From: Entophlyctis helioformis
Taxonomy: Eukaryota; Chytridiomycota; Chytridiomycetes; Chytridiales; Chytriomycetaceae
Length of the DNA stretch: 64,000 nt
Reading direction: 5' to 3'
Assembly (NCBI GenBank): GCA_025526915.1
Contig: JAHLKH010000017.1
Span: forward strand, 124,001-188,000
Part shown: positions 21,548-32,116 of the stretch, piece by piece
How positions within the stretch are numbered: position 1 is the stretch's first letter
Layout: every line of letters begins with the position of its first letter
Translations under genes and position numbers: made by a program
The notes under the pieces: generated by a model
Told to the model about the DNA's origin: nothing
The model's input: only the letters and a program-made list of their open reading frames with translations
Database searches by the model: none

Positions 21548-22495
21548 ATGCCCTCGCCGCCAAAGGTACGACTCGGACCAGACGGGCTTGCTCGTTGCTG
21601 GTCGATGTGGCTTGCCAGCGTCTGGCCGCATGTGACAGGTCACAACGATAGGCCGCACCAGCCAAGTCAGCTGCCAACCAAGCCAGCCAGTTCAGCTGCC
21701 TGCCCAACAGCCAGCCAGTCCAGCAAGAGCCACCGCCTTGGCCAAAACGCCAGTGTGTTTCAGCACAGCGGCGCTGATGGCCTGGCTGGTTGAAGCTTTG
21801 AGATTGAGTCAGTTGACTCACAGCAGGCTGTGCATTGGCATCGTGTCTGTGGCCGTTGGCCGCCAGTTTGGCAGCTGGACTCGCCCGAGCACAACCCAAC
21901 AGCGACGAGTCAACAGCCTGGCTGACCATGTATGGATGGTGCGCATGACAGGTTCGCAAGATCGCCATCCTCGGCAGCAGAGCCGTCGGCAAGAGCTCGA
22001 TCACCGGTGCAGTTTGTCGAGAACCACTTTGCCGAGACGTACTACCCCACGATCGAAAACACATTCACCAAGATCGTGCGGTACAAGGGCGAGGAGTATG
22101 CCACCGAGATCATGGACACGGCCGGCCAGGACGAGTTCTCGCTGCTGAGCTCCAAGCACGCTATCGGCATCCACGGCTACGTCTTGGTGTACTCGATTGC
22201 GTCTCGCCAGAGCTTCGAGATGTGCAAGGTTGTGCGCGACAAGATCCTCAACTTCACGGGCATCGACTGGGTGCCGATCGTTCTCGTTGCCAACAAGCTG
22301 GACCTGCACGCCCAACGGCAGGTGCCCACCGAAGAAGCACAGGCACTGGCTGCTGAATGGAACTGCGCGTTTATCGAGTCGTCTGCAAAGCTCAACCAGA
22401 ACATCTCCAAGATGTTTGAGCTGATCCTCGCAGAGATTGAAAAGATGCGCGGCGAGACAGAGGCTGAGAAGAAGGCAGGCTGCGCCATCCTGTAG
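21548..22495 (+). CDS. RHEB: Rheb-type Ras GTPase, with a one-base frameshift after the P-loop
   Basis: Exon 1 (21548-21565) encodes MPSPPK; a 386-nt phase-0 intron follows; exon 2 runs from 21952 to 22495. The junction gives the Rheb N-terminus KVRKIAILGSRAVGKSS, the P-loop. Further motifs are the effector region FVENHFAETYYPTIENTF, DTAGQDEFS, IGIHGYVLVYSI, NKLDL, SSAKLNQN and a CAIL C-terminus suited to farnesylation. This matches Rheb, the GTPase that activates TORC1. However, one extra base at about 22006 lies between the codons for SSIT and VQFVE: P-loop and effector region are in different frames, and no intron can fit there. It is probably a sequence error, otherwise a disabled copy. 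Typical length otherwise, about 186 residues. Confidence 0.85.
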
Positions 22496-23364
22496 ATGAG
22501 CCCTCTTGGATCCGCTTGGTCACAGACACCTCCCCATAATGATTGCATCCCATCCATCTACACTCGTCCCATTCCCCTCTTGGCCGTCGCACTCTTTGGA
22601 ATTCCAGTTCACTCTACCCATCGCCGTCTCTTCTTGTCCACAATCGCACACCATCCGCATTGAACCTTGCTTCATTTGCATTCTGTCCAGCCATCGTCAG
22701 CCCTGCATGGCCAGGCATGCGTTGCCTCCGCCAACTGGCATCCCAAGAGCATGGGCGATTGCCCGGCCGCACGCGACCGCATGCTCGTGTCCGCCCGCCT
22801 GCCCAGCCCAGTCTCTGGCCAGCTTGGCATTCTGCGCGCATCCGGCACGCATCCTGCTCGCATCTGGGCGGGGCTGAACAGGGCAGGGCGGAGCTCGACA
22901 CGGCGGAGCAATGCAATGTTGAATGCCTGAGCAAGAGAACGCGGCGGAGATTCATCGCAGTCGTGTCGCCTGCGCGCTGACGTCGCTTCTCCGCCCCGCC
23001 CCGCCCCCAGCCGCCTCCAGCCGCCCCCAGCCGCCCGTTCACCGCCCCGCCGGGCACCCATCCACAGCTGGCAACGGCCCGTCTGCTCTTGTCCGCCATC
23101 TCATCAACCGTTGTTGCACCCGCCGCCCACCCACTGCCCAAGTTCGCCAAGTGCCATATCTGCGCTTCCCTGCGTTCCCGCATTCAACCACAGCCTCATA
23201 ACAGATCCGCTCGGCGCTGCTCTCCGCTTGAGCATCATCGCAGCCGTTCACACCTTGCCCGCCAGCACACCAACTCGTCTGCGCATTCAAGTCTTGCATT
23301 CAGTCACTCGCTCACTCGCTCGCTCACTCCAGTCCAGCCACTCCACGCACCACCGGCAGCCACC
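22496..23364. other. Intergenic, no gene recognised
   Basis: About 870 bp between Rheb and the next gene. The part at 22990-23045 is an extremely C-rich (CCGCCCC/CCAGCCG) repeat on the plus strand, and 23280-23335 has CACTCGCT repeats. The region probably holds the promoter and 5' leader of the gene at 23365, whose ATG has an ideal CCACC context. Confidence 0.5.
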
Positions 23365-25890
23365 ATGTCCGGCATCCAATCTTGTCCTATCGAAGTATGG
23401 ACGAGAATCTTTAGCTTCCTCGACCCAGACTCGAGCCTGCGCGTCTTTCCGCTCGTCTCCAAGCGTGCGCTCAGTGTCGCCTCAAGCCCATCGGCCAAGG
23501 CCATGTTCTTTCTGACGCAGTACGGCCGCTCCCATGCCATCTACTACGCATACCGCAAACACAAGCGCTCGCTAGATCCGCTCGTGGCACGCATTCTGCT
23601 GCAGAACGGTGCACGGCTGCCTCGCTTTGTTGCCCAGAGGGTCGCATCCGATGTGAGTTGCCATCGGCGTCCTGCCGGCCAATGCATGCGTGTGTATGCG
23701 ACACTCCTTGTCCCCATCCTTGGCCGCCTGCCTGCCCCTTGTTGCCGCTGCAATGCCGCTGCAATGCCACAACTGCAATGCCATTGCAAGGGCGGAGATC
23801 GACGTCACTTTGGCAGTGACTTCAATTTGGTGGCCCAGCCTCTGCCCAGCTCCGCTGCTGGACGTGCAGTGCCTCTGCCGCATCAGATCTGCAACTGCCC
23901 TTCTGCTCATCCACACGGCAGACGCAATGCACGCATCCCACAGAGCTCCGTGACTAACACCTGCGTCCACGCACTTGGCATCCAGTTCCACATGCTTCCG
24001 CAGCAGGGAGGCATACCAACGGCGCTCTTTGTGTTCTTCATCAACCAGACCTACAACATCTACGGCGACCAGGCGCTCTTCAAAGACAACGACCACGCCC
24101 TCTTCGAGCGTCTCGTCCGCGCTCCGCTCTCCGAAGCAGCGCTGTCCAAGGACCGTGTCCGTGCCCTCATCCGCGACTTTGCCTTTCTGCCCGTCCCCGA
24201 GCTGTGCACAAAGCCCATTGCCGAGAACGTGTACTTTCTGTCCCGTCTCGACCTCTCGCTCGTGACCGATCTCGCCGACAGAGACTTTGATCTGCGGTCG
24301 GTGAGCGACAACGTCATGGAGCGCGTCATGCTCCACCCGTACCTCAACACCCGATACCTCCAGCGATACCTCGACGCCGGGTTTGTCCTCTCGGATCTCT
24401 GCATCAAGAGAACGCTTGCCAGCGGCCGCGCACACACTCTGGCCGTGCTGCACAGTCTGATTGACTTTGTGACGCTGCAGCGTCTGGCTTTCGACACCAT
24501 CTACGATCTCTTTGGCCCGTACCTGGACCGCCAGACGTCGCTCAACGTGCCGTGGTCGTCAGACACTGTGCAGCGCCTCATCCACTCCTTTTCGATCCCC
24601 GACTCTGTCATTGCCAAGGCGCTGCTCACCAACCCCGAGTCGACATGCACGTTCGACACGGTGCACCCCGAGTTCCCCGTGACGCGGTCGTACCTCAAGA
24701 CCCGCCCATACCCGATCTGGCAGTGGATCCTGACAACCTACGGCCCCCACCACGCGTTTAGTGTCGCCTGTATGGACGATGCACTCAGCCGCGCCGTTGC
24801 CGACCAGGAGCTGCACGACCTGCACGACGCCTACCTGGACGCCGGGTTTGTTCTGCGTCCACGCCACGTCAAGATCCTTGCGTGCCGCCTGCTGCACCGC
24901 AACATGACGTCCAACGCTCTTCACGTGTTCAGACACATGCGCGAGCAGGTGCTTGAGCGCCAGCTCAAGACCTCCATGGAAGACAACCAGCCGTTCAACG
25001 AGGACCAGCTGCGTGTCCAGATGCAGACGCGGCAGATCAGCAGCCGCAGCCGCCCGTCGTCGCCAGACTCTCGCCCATCGACCCCGCCGATGCAGGCGTC
25101 GGACTCTGCGTCTTCTCCAAGCGCAGACCAGTCGTCTGAGCAGCCCTCGTCGGCCGCCGCTCCCTTTGATGACATCAACTGCATCTCGGAGAAGGAGCTG
25201 ATCGCGTTCCGCAAGGCCCTCGCCGAAGAGATTGTTGACAACACGGAATGGATCAACCGCATGCGCACTATCCAACTCGAAGGCGGCCCGCGTGGCGGTG
25301 CCGTGCGCATCGACCGTCCCCCTGATGACGGTCTGCGCTTCCTCGAGGACGCTCGCAAGCTCCTGGCTGAGCTCCGCGTGCCGCCTCCCTCTGTCGTGTC
25401 GAAGCGCCGCAACACGCTGCCCAAGCGACGGACGACCATGTCGCGTTCTGCCTCTGCTGCTGCTTCGGCGATCGCTGCCGCTGCTGCGGCTAGCATCCCG
25501 TCTCCCCCGACATCGCCGGTGCCTGCTGCCAGACGGCCGAGCACATCGTCAGTGTCCAGATCCTCGTCTGCTGCAGGCACAACAGGCGGCGCGTCGTCGT
25601 CGGCTGCCACAGCCATCCTGGTGGCAGGTCCATCAGCAGCCACGGCCACCGGCACCGCCGACGCTGAATCCGCGTCAACGTCCGAGACGTCCGAGTCGGG
25701 CAGCGGCAGTGGCAGTGGCAGTGGCGGCGATGGCCGCAACAGCAGATCATGGATCAACCGCATGCAGACTTGGTGGCGCGCACGTAACAACAACACCACA
25801 GGCGGACCGAGCCACCAGCACACGCAGTCGCTGTCCATCCCATTCAACGCGTCCAACATGCCCGCGACACCCGACTCCAGCTCTGTCTGA
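23365..25890 (+). CDS. F-box-like protein with repeated 'YLDAGFVL' units and disordered tail
   Basis: Two exons, 23365-23652 and 23986-25890 (about 730 residues). Residues 6-45 (CPIEVWTRIFSFLDPDSS, then FPLVSKRAL) look like an F-box. The large middle region is alpha-helical with a repeated unit, seen clearly at RYLDAGFVLSDLCIKRTL and AYLDAGFVLRPRHVKILACR and more weakly at ILLQNGARLPRFVAQR, which recalls divergent ankyrin-type repeats of early fungi. The tail is Ser/Ala/Thr-rich with a Gly-Ser run and a tryptophan-rich WINRMQTWWRAR. The 333-nt intron is a multiple of three with no in-frame stop, so retention would insert 111 residues. Function unknown; an SCF adaptor is the best guess. Confidence 0.7.
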   Translation: MSGIQSCPIEVWTRIFSFLDPDSSLRVFPLVSKRALSVASSPSAKAMFFLTQYGRSHAIYYAYRKHKRSLDPLVARILLQNGARLPRFVAQRVASDVSCHRRPAGQCMRVYATLLVPILGRLPAPCCRCNAAAMPQLQCHCKGGDRRHFGSDFNLVAQPLPSSAAGRAVPLPHQICNCPSAHPHGRRNARIPQSSVTNTCVHALGIQFHMLPQQGGIPTALFVFFINQTYNIYGDQALFKDNDHALFERLVRAPLSEAALSKDRVRALIRDFAFLPVPELCTKPIAENVYFLSRLDLSLVTDLADRDFDLRSVSDNVMERVMLHPYLNTRYLQRYLDAGFVLSDLCIKRTLASGRAHTLAVLHSLIDFVTLQRLAFDTIYDLFGPYLDRQTSLNVPWSSDTVQRLIHSFSIPDSVIAKALLTNPESTCTFDTVHPEFPVTRSYLKTRPYPIWQWILTTYGPHHAFSVACMDDALSRAVADQELHDLHDAYLDAGFVLRPRHVKILACRLLHRNMTSNALHVFRHMREQVLERQLKTSMEDNQPFNEDQLRVQMQTRQISSRSRPSSPDSRPSTPPMQASDSASSPSADQSSEQPSSAAAPFDDINCISEKELIAFRKALAEEIVDNTEWINRMRTIQLEGGPRGGAVRIDRPPDDGLRFLEDARKLLAELRVPPPSVVSKRRNTLPKRRTTMSRSASAAASAIAAAAAASIPSPPTSPVPAARRPSTSSVSRSSSAAGTTGGASSSAATAILVAGPSAATATGTADAESASTSETSESGSGSGSGSGGDGRNSRSWINRMQTWWRARNNNTTGGPSHQHTQSLSIPFNASNMPATPDSSSV

Positions 25891-26162
25891 GGAATCCAGC
25901 CCTCCTCCCCTCGTTCCGTGTTCTTCCCATCACACTTTGTATACCTTCCGCTGAACAGTCTACTTCCCGTTTACACAAACCTCATAATCGCCTCTGGCGC
26001 TACGATCGCCCGTGCTTGCCACCTGCCCTGACACCTTTTGGTCAACGACGACCCTCCCTGCGCCAACAACCTCTTATACTCGGCAGACCAACAACAAACA
26101 ACAAAATGAATCCCATAGTTCCTCGCAACTGCGACCGTTCATTCCAGACGCAAGAGTGTGTG

Positions 26163-29100
26163 TCAAAAGTAGTCCATGCCAGCAGCGACTTCGAGGATAT
26201 CGTCGACAAGCCGGTCATCGCGCGATCCAATGGCCTTGGCAAGGTCGCGCTGCTGTGTGAGCGAGAGCGATGAAATGTACTGGAAGAGGAGATCGCCGTC
26301 CAGGATGCCGCGCGGGCCAGGCGGCCCCATCACGACACTCAGAGCAAGCGGCCTGACGCGTTGCTGCACTTGTCTGTCGTCCCAACAACCACACGGCGGT
26401 CAGTACGTGATCAGTGCCAGCAAACACTCCCCGCACAACACCGCACAATGTGCAAAGAAGAGGGCAAGGCAGGGGGCGTACCTGTATCCGCGCGGGTTGA
26501 GCCCAGCCGCAAACTCGAGGTTCGTCACCATGCGCGAGTACAGGCCGTACAGCCGCTTGTACATCTTCTCTGACACTGGTGTGACCACAACCAGCGCGCC
26601 GTCCAGAGTGCCTGCAATGGCCATGCACTGCTTGGACGGCACGACCGTGCCATGTCTCACGAGCGGCTTCCTCATGATGCGGATCATCTTGGACACGTGC
26701 TGGCCAAGGTACATCTCGCCACACCGCAGCAGCCGCTGGCCGCCAAGCGACTGGACGTTGTTGGGAGCGTAGCGCATCACAACAAGGTTCTTCTCCGCGT
26801 CGGCCACAAGGAGACCGAGCTGGTTGTCGTCGATGAGGATGTCGGCAAAGTATCCTTGGAGCGGGTGGATGTCCTTGCCAAGAAGAACGAGCTTGGCAGG
26901 CTCTTCCTGGAAGGCGACAAACCACAGGCTCTTGTGGATATCGCAGATCTCGAGCAGGTTTTTGACGGCCTTGAGCGAGACCACAAACACGTTCACGTCC
27001 ATAAAGGCCACACCGTTCAGCTCGCTGTCTTCCAGTTGGTACATGATGATCTGTCGCCGCGAATGGCCAGAGTCAGAGTCACTGTCAGCACCGGCACTGT
27101 CAATCGTGCGAGACGGCGCCACAAACAAACCTTGGGTCCGATAGCAGCCACGATATAGCCGTTGATCGTGCACAGTGCAGAAAAGGGCGACCGATCTTCT
27201 TCAACGCAAAGATGCTTGAGCTTGTGGTTGGTCTGCGGATTGTTAGGATCCGGCACGACATCGATAATGTCGTACATGTGCAGCTGCGTCCATGCAACGC
27301 AAATGTCAGCCAACAGAATGCTTGCATCAGCACTGGTGCACCCCCACTCTGCCTCACCTGGCCACGACTGGTAAGGTCCTCGCTGCGCATAAATCCAGTG
27401 CCCACAGCAATAAACAGCTTGCGGCCAGACGCCGTCTCTTTGCTCAGCAGATCAACCGCCTCGAGCGACGTGACTTGCTCGGCCTCGGCCATCTCCATGC
27501 GGTCGACCGTCTCCCACGTCACTGGCGACACAAGCTCGATCTGGTACCTGTCGATCAAGGGCTCGTACATCCCAGGTCCCAGCTCCGACAGCTCGCGAAT
27601 AGCCGTTACGCGCCGCTCGGCGTCCGGTAGCGGCTCGCCTTGATCAATGACGGCAGCTGCCACAGCCGATGCGTACTGCGCACGAGGAACGTTGAACGGC
27701 TCGGGGGTAGATGTGGCCATGGCATACGTCTGCGACGCATGGTGGTATGCGATCTTGTGCACAGTGCGTCCGAGAGGCACCTTGCAGACGGGCCAGTCAT
27801 GGTCAAAGTTGAATTGCGCCGGCAGCTGGCAGATGCGCAGGGATCCCTTGGCATTGATGAACACGAACCCATGTGGAACGTTGATGTTGTGGAGCGGGGC
27901 AAAACACTGGACAGGGCCGTCGACCGACATCGGATGCACACGCAGCACGCTGGTGCCGGTGCCGAGCGCGCACGGGATGCGGTGCTGCTCACCTTCGGGC
28001 TTGACAAGCTGGAGATCGAGTTGGCGCGTCGACTGTGCCACCATGATCCAGCACGGACGCTCGCCCGTGACAAACACGCCTGCATACATGTTGCCCTCCT
28101 TCCATCCAATCGTCTCGAACGGCCGGAAGTGCTGCTTCTTGATAAACGAGGGCGGCTTCTGCACCTCATCGACCAGATTGAGCTTGTCGCCCTCGGTGTC
28201 GGCGTAAAACTGCAGGTTGCGCGTGATCTGGTCGTGCGGGACGCGGATGAACCGGATGCCCAAACGGCGGCCATGTTCATCGGCAGACAAAAGCATCGGT
28301 GCTGCCATCGTGCTGGATGACGGCAGGTCGCCCTGAGATGTGGCAGACTGCGGCTGTCTCGGTGTCTTTGGTGTGAGGGGCGTCTCTGCGGCGGCAGAAA
28401 GCTGTCCATTGCCGCCATGGTCCGTGTTGGGCAGTGTCGGACACACAAAGATGCGGTACACAACAATGTCGAGCTTGGATGTGCGCACAAACATGAACGG
28501 AGCCTGCCGCTCCTCGCTCCTGCCCAGATTGACAACGAGAATTTCCTCCAGCTCAATGTCAACGTGGCTAGAGTGCTTTCCACGCTTCCGCAACATTGGC
28601 TGATCGCCAGCAAGCGGAGGCAGTGTGCCAAACGACGGCATCGAAAAGCGCTCTTGGAAGTCGGGAACGCTCAACACAAAGAGGTTGCCGTCGTCTGTGG
28701 TGATCATGCACCAGTAGCGCGTCTCGGAGGCACCGCCTGCACCGAGCAGCTTGGCGGCTTGTCCACTAGCCTTGCTGATGTTGTCCACGTTCAGCTCTTC
28801 GCCGCCAGCAAGACCGCCTGCGACAGCTTGAGAGTCGTCTTGAGAGTCACCCGTGCCGTAGATATCGTCCATTTCGTCGTCGTGATGGTCGCCGTTTGCA
28901 GCACTTGTTTGGATGCCGCTGAGATCCTCGTCGCCATTATCCAATCCGCCGTCGCCGTACAGATCGTCATCCTCGCTGTCAGGCACGGTATGCTTGGGCC
29001 GCTTTGGAGCACTCAGCTTGATGGTATCGCTTGCACCATTCTGGCGATCAGAGCTGCGTTTCTTGACCGAGCCCTTGGCAGCCTTGGGCAGCATGCTTGC

Positions 29101-31990
29101 ATGAGTGACTGCCGCCTCGGCATTCGTCGGGAACAGACGCCCGCCGGTCTCGTCCGAGTAGAGACAGCACGTGGCAACGAGCTCGTCCGAGTATGCAGCC
29201 TTCATCTTGATTTGCCGCACATCCTTGTCGGCCATGTACAGCAGCAGGTCGCCCATGTTCGTGTGCAGCAGAATGTAGGGATCCACGATCGACGCAGATA
29301 CGATCCATTTGTCGTCGTCTCCCACAGGCACCTCCTGCCGCTTGGTGCCGTCGCTGTCGAGCAGCAGGATGCCGTTTGGATGAATCTGCACAATCGCGGT
29401 CTCGCCCAGCACCGTGCCGACAGAGACCGTTGGGCCGGAACTGTAAAAGGCAGACCGCTCGAGCTCGGCAAACTCCTCGCCCGTCTCAAAGATCGATGTG
29501 CCCGTAGAGCGAGAGAGCACAATGTACCGATGGAACAGGTCGGCTTCGCCAGCCTCGTGCTTGTGCTTGTGCACGTTTGAGCAGCGCACCGACCACATGT
29601 CGTCCATGACCGGCAGGTTGAACGACGACACAATCTGCGGACGCACGTTGCGGTTGAGCACAACAAGCGATCCGTGGACACCGTTGCCAGCTGCAGACAC
29701 AATCTCCAGTTCACATGCCGGCTGCTTGTTTGCGAATGGATGGGTCGAATAGGAGGCGGGCTGTCCAACCGCCATGTCGCGGAACGGGCTCACAACCACA
29801 AGAGACTCGCAGAGTCTGAATCGAACCGTGCCAGGTGCAAAGTACGGCACCTTTGCCATCGCAGTCTGGTCCTTGCTGCCTGCATCTGCATTGGCCGCAT
29901 TGGCTGCTCCCGGCAAGTCATGGTTGCGGCGTCGCTTTGGCTTCGCACCCGACTCGCCGTAGAGCTCGGCATCCAGCTCGTCCATATCATCCAGTCCATC
30001 GCCGTCAGAGCCGGCATCGTCCATGTCGGCATCGCGAGCCAGCGTGCGTCCCTCGGTCTTTGGGCCATCTTCGACTTCTGTGAACTGAAGCAGCTGTGCA
30101 TCGGTTGCGCGGGATGTGACGAGCACGTATCCGTACCGTAAACGCGATCCAAGAGGGCCGCGACAAACGCCGCCAAGCGCACCGGCCTGCTCGGTCTGCG
30201 ATTTGCGCGCAGATGCTGCCGAGGCGAGAGAGAGCGTGTCGAGGGCGTCGCAGAGGGGAAGGAGCGTCACTGGAGACGATGTGCGGACATGGAGACGCGT
30301 CACGTCGAATCGACGCACGCCGCCCTTGCGTCGCTTCCATGACCGGCCAACGCCTTCGTCGCCAATGAGATCCACCTTGAGCATCTCTCCATCGTTCAGA
30401 ACAAGCAGCATAATATCGGGGCTCAGGAACATGGCTCGAGCGCCATCCAGCGTGATCGATAGCTGGTGAATGTCAGTGATGGCGCGCTGGGTGGTGAAGA
30501 CGGATGGCTGTTTGGGACGTGGCGGCGGCAATGGCTCCAGCTGCATGGGATGTCCAAAAGTCTCGTTGGATGTTGGCTGCAGCACGAGTTCGCGGTCAAA
30601 GTATCCATTCACGACACAAGCCATGCCGGGCGAGTGCGTCTGGTCGGTGTGGATGATGGCGTTGTGTGACAGAATGACAAGCCCGCCGATCGGCAGCGGC
30701 GCAGGGAGCAGCGAGATGCAGTTGTATGGAAGACCGTCGATCCTGAACAAGACTGGGTATTTCTTCTGGATAATGTCGAGCGAGATGACAATGACCGACA
30801 CGGTGTCTTTGCGCGATCCAAGGCGGCCGGTCCAGGTCTGCTGCGGCTCAAACATAATGGCGAGCGCGGGTTCAAAATAGCCATAGAGGAAGGCAAAGTC
30901 GATGACGTTGCGCACAGACGGCTCGATCTCTGAAAAGGGCAGCACAAAGCTTGGCAAGAACGGATGCTTGCTGATTGCGGGGATCAAGGTTGGCCGCCAG
31001 AGTCAGGTGAGACTGTGGATGAGCAGGCAAGACATGCAGCAGCACGTACTTGGCGGGATCGTCTGGATCAGCGTTGGATGTGGCCAGGTCTTGCTTGAAC
31101 GGAAGAATGGCGAGCTTGTCCATGAAGAAGCGCATGGCAGCACAGCGACCCAGCGGGTCGACGCGGATCTCTGGCGGAGGGCGATCGATGGACGACTCTT
31201 TCTGCAGGTGCACCGTAGTGGTTCAGCAATGGCGTGGAGCCACACCAGACAGATCAGACGTACCTTGTGCTCATCGCGCTCATACGAGTGCATGGACACT
31301 GTCACCAGCTTTTGTTCCGTCTGCGAGAACTCCACCAGCGACATCTGCCAAGGATGGATCCGAGTCAGCCAGGCGCGACGATCGATGCGAGTGCATGCAA
31401 GCAGGTCTGTCCAGATGCAACGCACAACGCACCTTGGCGTCTGCGAAACTCAACAGCACGCAGTCGGCTGCTCCGCCCGGCATGGGCACAACGCCGAGCG
31501 ACGTGACGTTGCCCTGCAGCCGGAAGCTAGCATACAGCTCCATGCGGGCCACCTTGGACGGGCGGTCTGATTCGACGATGCTCTCCAGCGGCTCGAGGGT
31601 TGGCAGAGCCAGATCCTGCAGTTGTGTGGATGGGTGAGCATGCGGGCATGCAGACATGCAGGCATGTGTGCAACGACCAGCGACCAACGGCCAACGCACC
31701 TCGTCCATGCCCGTCAGCGAGATGGATTGGCTGCTGGACAGCGCATCTCCGGCAGCAGCGCCTGCACTCGAGCCGTTTGCTCGGGTACTGGCAGAGGTCG
31801 TCGCCGCAGCAGTAGCAGCAGCACTCGAGGAAGCGTCGTCCTCCTCAAAGGCCAGATAGACCTGCAGCACGGGGCCGCGGGCGACGACCACGTTGCGGGC
31901 GTCTGCGGCGGTGAAGCGCGCCGACACGGCGTGGTCGATGCCGGACGGCGGGCATATCTCTCTGCTCAGCGAGAAGAAGTTGCTGCTCAT
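26163..31990 (-). CDS. CFT1: Cleavage and polyadenylation specificity factor subunit 1 (CPSF160/Cft1)
   Basis: Eight exons (31990-31700, 31615-31433, 31344-31264, 31201-31046, 30966-27358, 27283-27131, 27050-26482, 26373-26163), 1750 residues; every intron keeps frame. The protein matches Cft1/CPSF160 throughout: SREICPPSGIDHAVSARF at the start, PPPEIRVDPLGRCAAM, FLYGYFEPALAIMFEPQQTW (the MMS1-N beta-propeller), the WIMVAQSTRQLDLQ propeller, and the CPSF-A C-terminus LNGVAFMDVNVFV, LLVADAEKNLVVMRY, LNPRGYR and LDGDLLFQYISSL. Two acidic inserts in the middle (DMDELDAELYGE and a DDEMDDIYGTGDS patch) are usual for fungal Cft1. It binds the AAUAAA signal in the nuclear 3'-end processing complex. 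The start lies 126 bp from the divergent AP-3 mu start. Confidence 0.96.
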
Positions 31991-32116
31991 CTGTGGGCGT
32001 GGTGTCTAGCAGTCGCGCGGCAGTCGTCTTGTTGCTGCCGTCGTCTTGTTGCAGCAGTCGTGCAAGCTGCTCAAGCAGGTGAACCGGCTGCTTTGCCTGC
32101 GTGTTGCAAGATCACG
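31991..32116. promoter_or_regulatory. Divergent promoter (CFT1 / AP-3 mu)
   Basis: 126 bp separate the two start codons. It contains two TCTTGTTGC / GTCGTCTTGTTGC direct repeats (about 32020-32055). No TATA box is seen. Confidence 0.4.

Noticed and set aside
28417..29580. Plus-strand 387-codon frame inside CFT1
   Set aside because: Shadow of the GC-biased Cft1 exon on the other strand, which is conserved over its whole length.
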